64,000 nucleotides of DNA, from assembly GCF_015864665.1 (NCBI RefSeq), contig NZ_JADYWU010000001.1:1674001-1738000 (forward strand), written 5' to 3'. Positions within the stretch are counted from its first letter, which is position 1; every line of letters begins with the position of its first letter. Positions 60,696 to 64,000 of this stretch are shown here, in pieces. This DNA comes from Salinibacterium sp. SWN167 (lineage in GTDB: Bacteria > Actinomycetota > Actinomycetes > Actinomycetales > Microbacteriaceae). The translations under genes were made by a program, and so were the position numbers. The notes under the pieces were generated by a model that searched no databases, had not been told where the DNA came from, and saw nothing but the letters and a program-made list of their open reading frames with translations.

Positions 60696-63600
60696 TGCCC
60701 AAGAGACAAGACATTTCCTCGGTACTGGTTATCGGTTCCGGCCCGATCGTTATCGGTCAGGCAGCAGAGTTCGACTACTCCGGAACGCAAGCCTGCCGAG
60801 TGCTGCGTGAGGAGGGCATCCGCGTCATCTTGGTGAACTCGAACCCCGCCACGATCATGACCGACCCTGATTTCGCCGACGCAACCTATATCGAGCCCAT
60901 CACGTGGGAAGTCATCGAGTCGATCATCGCCAAGGAGCGTCCGGATGCGCTGCTGCCCACATTGGGCGGTCAGACCGCTCTCAATGCAGCGATCGAGCTC
61001 GACGCTCACGGCATCCTCGACAAGTACAACGTCGAGCTGATCGGCGCGAACCTCGAAGCGATCAACCGTGGTGAAGACCGCCAGATCTTCAAGCAGCTCG
61101 TGATCGATTGTGGTGCCGAGGTCGCAAAGTCGTACATCGCGCGCACGGTTCCTGAGGCGGTTGAGTTTGCCGAGGATCTCGGATATCCACTCGTGATCCG
61201 CCCCTCCTTCACGATGGGCGGCCTCGGTTCTGGCTTCGCGTATTCACGCGAAGAACTGATCCGGATGGTCACTGACGGCTTGCACCAGAGCCCCACGACC
61301 GAGGTGCTGCTTGAAGAGAGCATCCTGGGCTGGAAAGAGTACGAGCTCGAGCTCATGCGCGACACGTCAGACAACACCGTTGTGGTGTGTTCGATTGAGA
61401 ATGTTGACCCGGTCGGTGTGCACACCGGTGACTCGATCACTGTCGCGCCGGCGCTCACGCTGACCGACCGCGAGTACCAGAATCTCCGCGACATCGGCAT
61501 CGACATCATCCGCGCCGTTGGCGTTGACACCGGCGGCTGCAATGTTCAGTTCGCGATCGATCCCGCCACCGGCCGTGTGATCGTCATTGAGATGAACCCC
61601 CGCGTTTCGCGGTCAAGCGCTCTGGCGTCGAAGGCAACGGGCTTTCCGATCGCCAAGATTGCGGCCAAACTCGCCATCGGGTACCGGCTCGATGAGATCC
61701 CCAATGACATCACGAAGGTCACTCCGGCGAGCTTTGAACCAACCCTTGACTACGTTGTGGTGAAGGTTCCGCGCTTTGCGTTTGAGAAGTTTCCTGCGGC
61801 AGACACCCGCCTCACGACCACGATGAAATCGGTCGGTGAGGCCATGGCAATCGGTCGCAACTATTCGACTGCGTTGCAGAAGGCGCTTCGTTCACTCGAA
61901 AAGCGCGATTCGAGCTTCCACTGGAAGGGCGAAGTCGGCGACAAGGCTGCACTGTTGGCTCTGTCGTCCATCGCCACCGACGGTCGTATCGTCACGGTGC
62001 AGCAGGCGATGCGCGCGGGCGCCACGACCGAAGAGGTCTTCGAAGCCACCAAGATTGACCCGTGGTTTGTTGATCAGATCGCTCTTATCAACGAGGTTGC
62101 GGTCGACATTGCGGATGCCGCGGAGCTGTCAGCCGCATTGCTCACGCACGCCAAGAACCATGGTTTCAGCGACGTGCAAATCGCGGAGCTTCGGGGGACC
62201 ACTGAGGCTGAGGTTCGCGACCTGCGTTGGGGACTCGATGTGCGCCCCGTCTTCAAGACGGTTGACACCTGTGCTGGGGAATTCCCGGCTCTCACCCCGT
62301 ACCACTACTCAAGCTACGACTCCGAGACTGAAGTTGCCCCGAGCGAGAAGACGAAGGTCATCATTCTTGGGTCTGGTCCGAACCGTATCGGTCAGGGCAT
62401 TGAGTTTGACTACTCGTGTGTTCATGCCTCGTTTGCTCTCTCTGATGCGGGCTACGAGACCATCATGATCAACTGCAACCCCGAGACGGTTTCGACCGAC
62501 TATGACACGAGTGACCGGCTCTACTTCGAGCCCCTCACGCTCGAAGATGTGCTCGAGATCATCCATGCCGAGAGCCAGAGCGGTGAACTCCTCGGGGTGA
62601 TCGTGCAGCTTGGTGGACAGACAGCACTTGGTCTTGCTCAAGGGCTCAAGGATGCCGGCATCCCGATTCTGGGAACGACGCCGGAGGCAATCGACCTTGC
62701 CGAGGAACGTGGTTTGTTCTCCAAGATTCTCGACAACGCCGGGCTTCTCGCACCCAAGAACGGCACCGCCACTAACCAGTCCGAAGCGATCGAGATTGCC
62801 GAACACATCGGGTTCCCGGTTCTCGTTCGCCCCTCGCACGTGCTTGGCGGGCGTGGCATGGAGATCATCTATGACTCCGAAGCCCTCGCCGATTACTTCG
62901 AGCGGGTTCGCGATGTCGTGATCATTTCGCCGAGCTCACCGTTGCTCGTCGATCGGTTCCTCGATGACGCGATCGAGATCGATATCGACGCCATTTATGA
63001 CGGGACCGAACTCTATGTCGGCGGCATCATGGAACACATCGAAGAAGCCGGCATCCACTCCGGCGACTCTGCCTGTACCCTGCCCTCGGTGACGCTCGGG
63101 CGTGACGTGCTTAATCGAGTACGCGAGGCTACCCTCGCCATCGCTGAAGGCGTCGGCGTGCGCGGGCTCCTGAACGTGCAGTTCGCAATCGGCCAGGGCA
63201 TCCTCTACGTGCTCGAAGCTAATCCTCGTGCGAGCCGCACCGTTCCGTTCGTATCGAAGGCACTCGGGATTCCGCTGGCGAAGGCTGCTGCTCTCGTCAT
63301 GGCTGGTTCAAGCATCCGTCAACTCGTCGACAGCGGTCTGCTGCCGATTCTTGATGGTTCGCAAGTGCCATCGACGTCGCCGGTCTCGGTGAAAGAAGCG
63401 GTTCTGCCGTTCCGACGCTTCCGCACGGTTGAGGGCCAAGTCGTTGACTCGGTTCTCGGCCCGGAGATGCGCTCCACCGGCGAAGTGATGGGAATCGACT
63501 CGAACTTCCCGAAGGCGTTCGCTAAGAGTCAGGAAGCGGCTTACGGCGGACTGCCTGACAGCGGCTCAGTCTTCGTCTCGGTCGCTGACCGCGACAAGCG

Positions 63601-64000
63601 TGCCGTCATCCTGCCGGTTCTGCGTCTCAGCCAACTGGGCTTCACGATTCTCGCCACCGAAGGAACTGCCGAGATCCTCGCGCGCAACGGCATCGAAGCT
63701 CAGGTGGTGCGCAAGTACTTCATGGGCCAGGAAGCAAATGCTGCTGAACCGTCGATCGTTGAAATGATCAACGACGGCAAGGTGGATGTCGTGATCAACA
63801 CGCCGAGCGGCCGCAGTGCGCGTGCCGATGGCTACGAAATCCGCACCGCGACGGTCGCGGCCGACAAGCCGATTTTCACGACTATGGCCCAGCTTGCGGC
63901 CGCTGTCGCGTCATTTGAGGCCATCCGTGATGGCTTTGATGTGCGATCGCTTCAGGATTACGCTCTGGATCGTGCCGCCGAGCTCGAGAAGGTAGCCAAC
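60695..64000 (+). CDS. carB: Carbamoyl-phosphate synthase large subunit (3' end beyond the window)
   Basis: CarB makes carbamoyl phosphate from bicarbonate, ammonia and two ATP. 1102 codons are present without a stop. The first ATP-grasp half starts [26 protein letters not shown], with [26 protein letters not shown] and [23 protein letters not shown]. The second half starts [24 protein letters not shown], with [16 protein letters not shown] and [18 protein letters not shown]. The allosteric MGS domain ([25 protein letters not shown] onward) ends with [20 protein letters not shown]. Only a few C-terminal residues should be missing. The frame is continuous between the halves. It is the last gene seen of the pyr operon. 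Confidence 0.97.
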   Translation, partial: MPKRQDISSVLVIGSGPIVIGQAAEFDYSGTQACRVLREEGIRVILVNSNPATIMTDPDFADATYIEPITWEVIESIIAKERPDALLPTLGGQTALNAAIELDAHGILDKYNVELIGANLEAINRGEDRQIFKQLVIDCGAEVAKSYIARTVPEAVEFAEDLGYPLVIRPSFTMGGLGSGFAYSREELIRMVTDGLHQSPTTEVLLEESILGWKEYELELMRDTSDNTVVVCSIENVDPVGVHTGDSITVAPALTLTDREYQNLRDIGIDIIRAVGVDTGGCNVQFAIDPATGRVIVIEMNPRVSRSSALASKATGFPIAKIAAKLAIGYRLDEIPNDITKVTPASFEPTLDYVVVKVPRFAFEKFPAADTRLTTTMKSVGEAMAIGRNYSTALQKALRSLEKRDSSFHWKGEVGDKAALLALSSIATDGRIVTVQQAMRAGATTEEVFEATKIDPWFVDQIALINEVAVDIADAAELSAALLTHAKNHGFSDVQIAELRGTTEAEVRDLRWGLDVRPVFKTVDTCAGEFPALTPYHYSSYDSETEVAPSEKTKVIILGSGPNRIGQGIEFDYSCVHASFALSDAGYETIMINCNPETVSTDYDTSDRLYFEPLTLEDVLEIIHAESQSGELLGVIVQLGGQTALGLAQGLKDAGIPILGTTPEAIDLAEERGLFSKILDNAGLLAPKNGTATNQSEAIEIAEHIGFPVLVRPSHVLGGRGMEIIYDSEALADYFERVRDVVIISPSSPLLVDRFLDDAIEIDIDAIYDGTELYVGGIMEHIEEAGIHSGDSACTLPSVTLGRDVLNRVREATLAIAEGVGVRGLLNVQFAIGQGILYVLEANPRASRTVPFVSKALGIPLAKAAALVMAGSSIRQLVDSGLLPILDGSQVPSTSPVSVKEAVLPFRRFRTVEGQVVDSVLGPEMRSTGEVMGIDSNFPKAFAKSQEAAYGGLPDSGSVFVSVADRDKRAVILPVLRLSQLGFTILATEGTAEILARNGIEAQVVRKYFMGQEANAAEPSIVEMINDGKVDVVINTPSGRSARADGYEIRTATVAADKPIFTTMAQLAAAVASFEAIRDGFDVRSLQDYALDRAAELEKVAN

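Noticed and set aside
60695-64000. Suspected frameshift in carB, because shorter plus-strand frames are open inside it
   Set aside because: The frame from the ATG at 60695 stays open through both ATP-grasp halves to the window edge; the other frames are shadows.
1-64000. CRISPR array, prophage, insertion sequence or restriction/defence island
   Set aside because: No regularly spaced repeats, transposase, integrase or phage structural genes are seen, and gene content is core metabolism throughout.

Overview
The window is a stretch of core chromosome from an actinobacterium, most likely of the family Microbacteriaceae (genus not determined). The evidence is the set of actinobacterial proteins (SepH, DUF4193, DUF3093, DUF3710, DUF3159, DUF3000), the gene order around thrS-HIT-pdxST-yebC-ruvCAB-yajC-secDF-rel and alaS-ruvX-mltG-aro-efp-nusB-pyr, frequent GTG starts, and a moderately high GC content. 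I see no insertion sequence, prophage, CRISPR array or broken core gene. No stretch over 300 bases lacks a gene. The longest gap is about 250 bases and precedes rpsD.

Layout. 1-4.1 kb: the end of a phosphodiesterase-like gene, sepH, and a dut-led set of actinobacterial conserved genes. 4.1-9.2 kb: aconitase and dxs, each followed by a clear terminator. 9.3-14.5 kb (minus strand): a fatty-acid oxidation pair (multifunctional FadB-type protein plus thiolase) and rnd with DUF3000. 14.6-20.3 kb: a hydrolase, sufE with a rhodanese, zapE, a degenerate ammonium-transporter-like protein, and an EI24/CysZ-type protein. 20.4-20.9 kb: four tRNA genes (Val-CAC on minus; Gly, Cys and Val-GAC on plus) with a terminator. 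20.9-24 kb: a GT2 synthase with an N-terminal T2SSE_N-like domain, plus a multi-spanning membrane partner. 24-37.5 kb: thrS, HIT, pdxS, pdxT, a membrane protein, yebC, ruvCAB, yajC, secD, secF and the stringent-response enzyme Rel. 37.5-40.3 kb (minus): an AbiEi-antitoxin-like protein, DUF349 and a membrane-anchored cyclophilin. 40.4-53.3 kb: rarA, rpsD, DUF948, a small protein, alaS, ruvX, mltG, aroE, aroC, aroK, aroB, aroQ, efp and nusB. 53.4-56.1 kb: a sulfonate/nitrate-type ABC importer placed between nusB and pyrR. 56.2-64 kb: the pyrimidine operon pyrR-pyrB-pyrC-(PH-like)-carA-carB, with a PyrR-type RNA leader. carB runs off the end.

Functionally the window joins isoprenoid precursor, PLP, shikimate and pyrimidine synthesis with translation, Holliday-junction processing and Sec export. 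The less ordinary parts are the Amt-like protein lacking the first pore histidine, the T2SSE_N-GT2 pair, the imported ABC cassette with a repeat-rich upstream region, a palindrome upstream of aconitase, a structured rpsD leader with an operator-like repeat over its promoter, and the repeated placement of a TAnnnT box 6-7 bases before start codons, which suggests many leaderless mRNAs. Most of the window is ordinary, and I did not find a convincing new multi-gene system.
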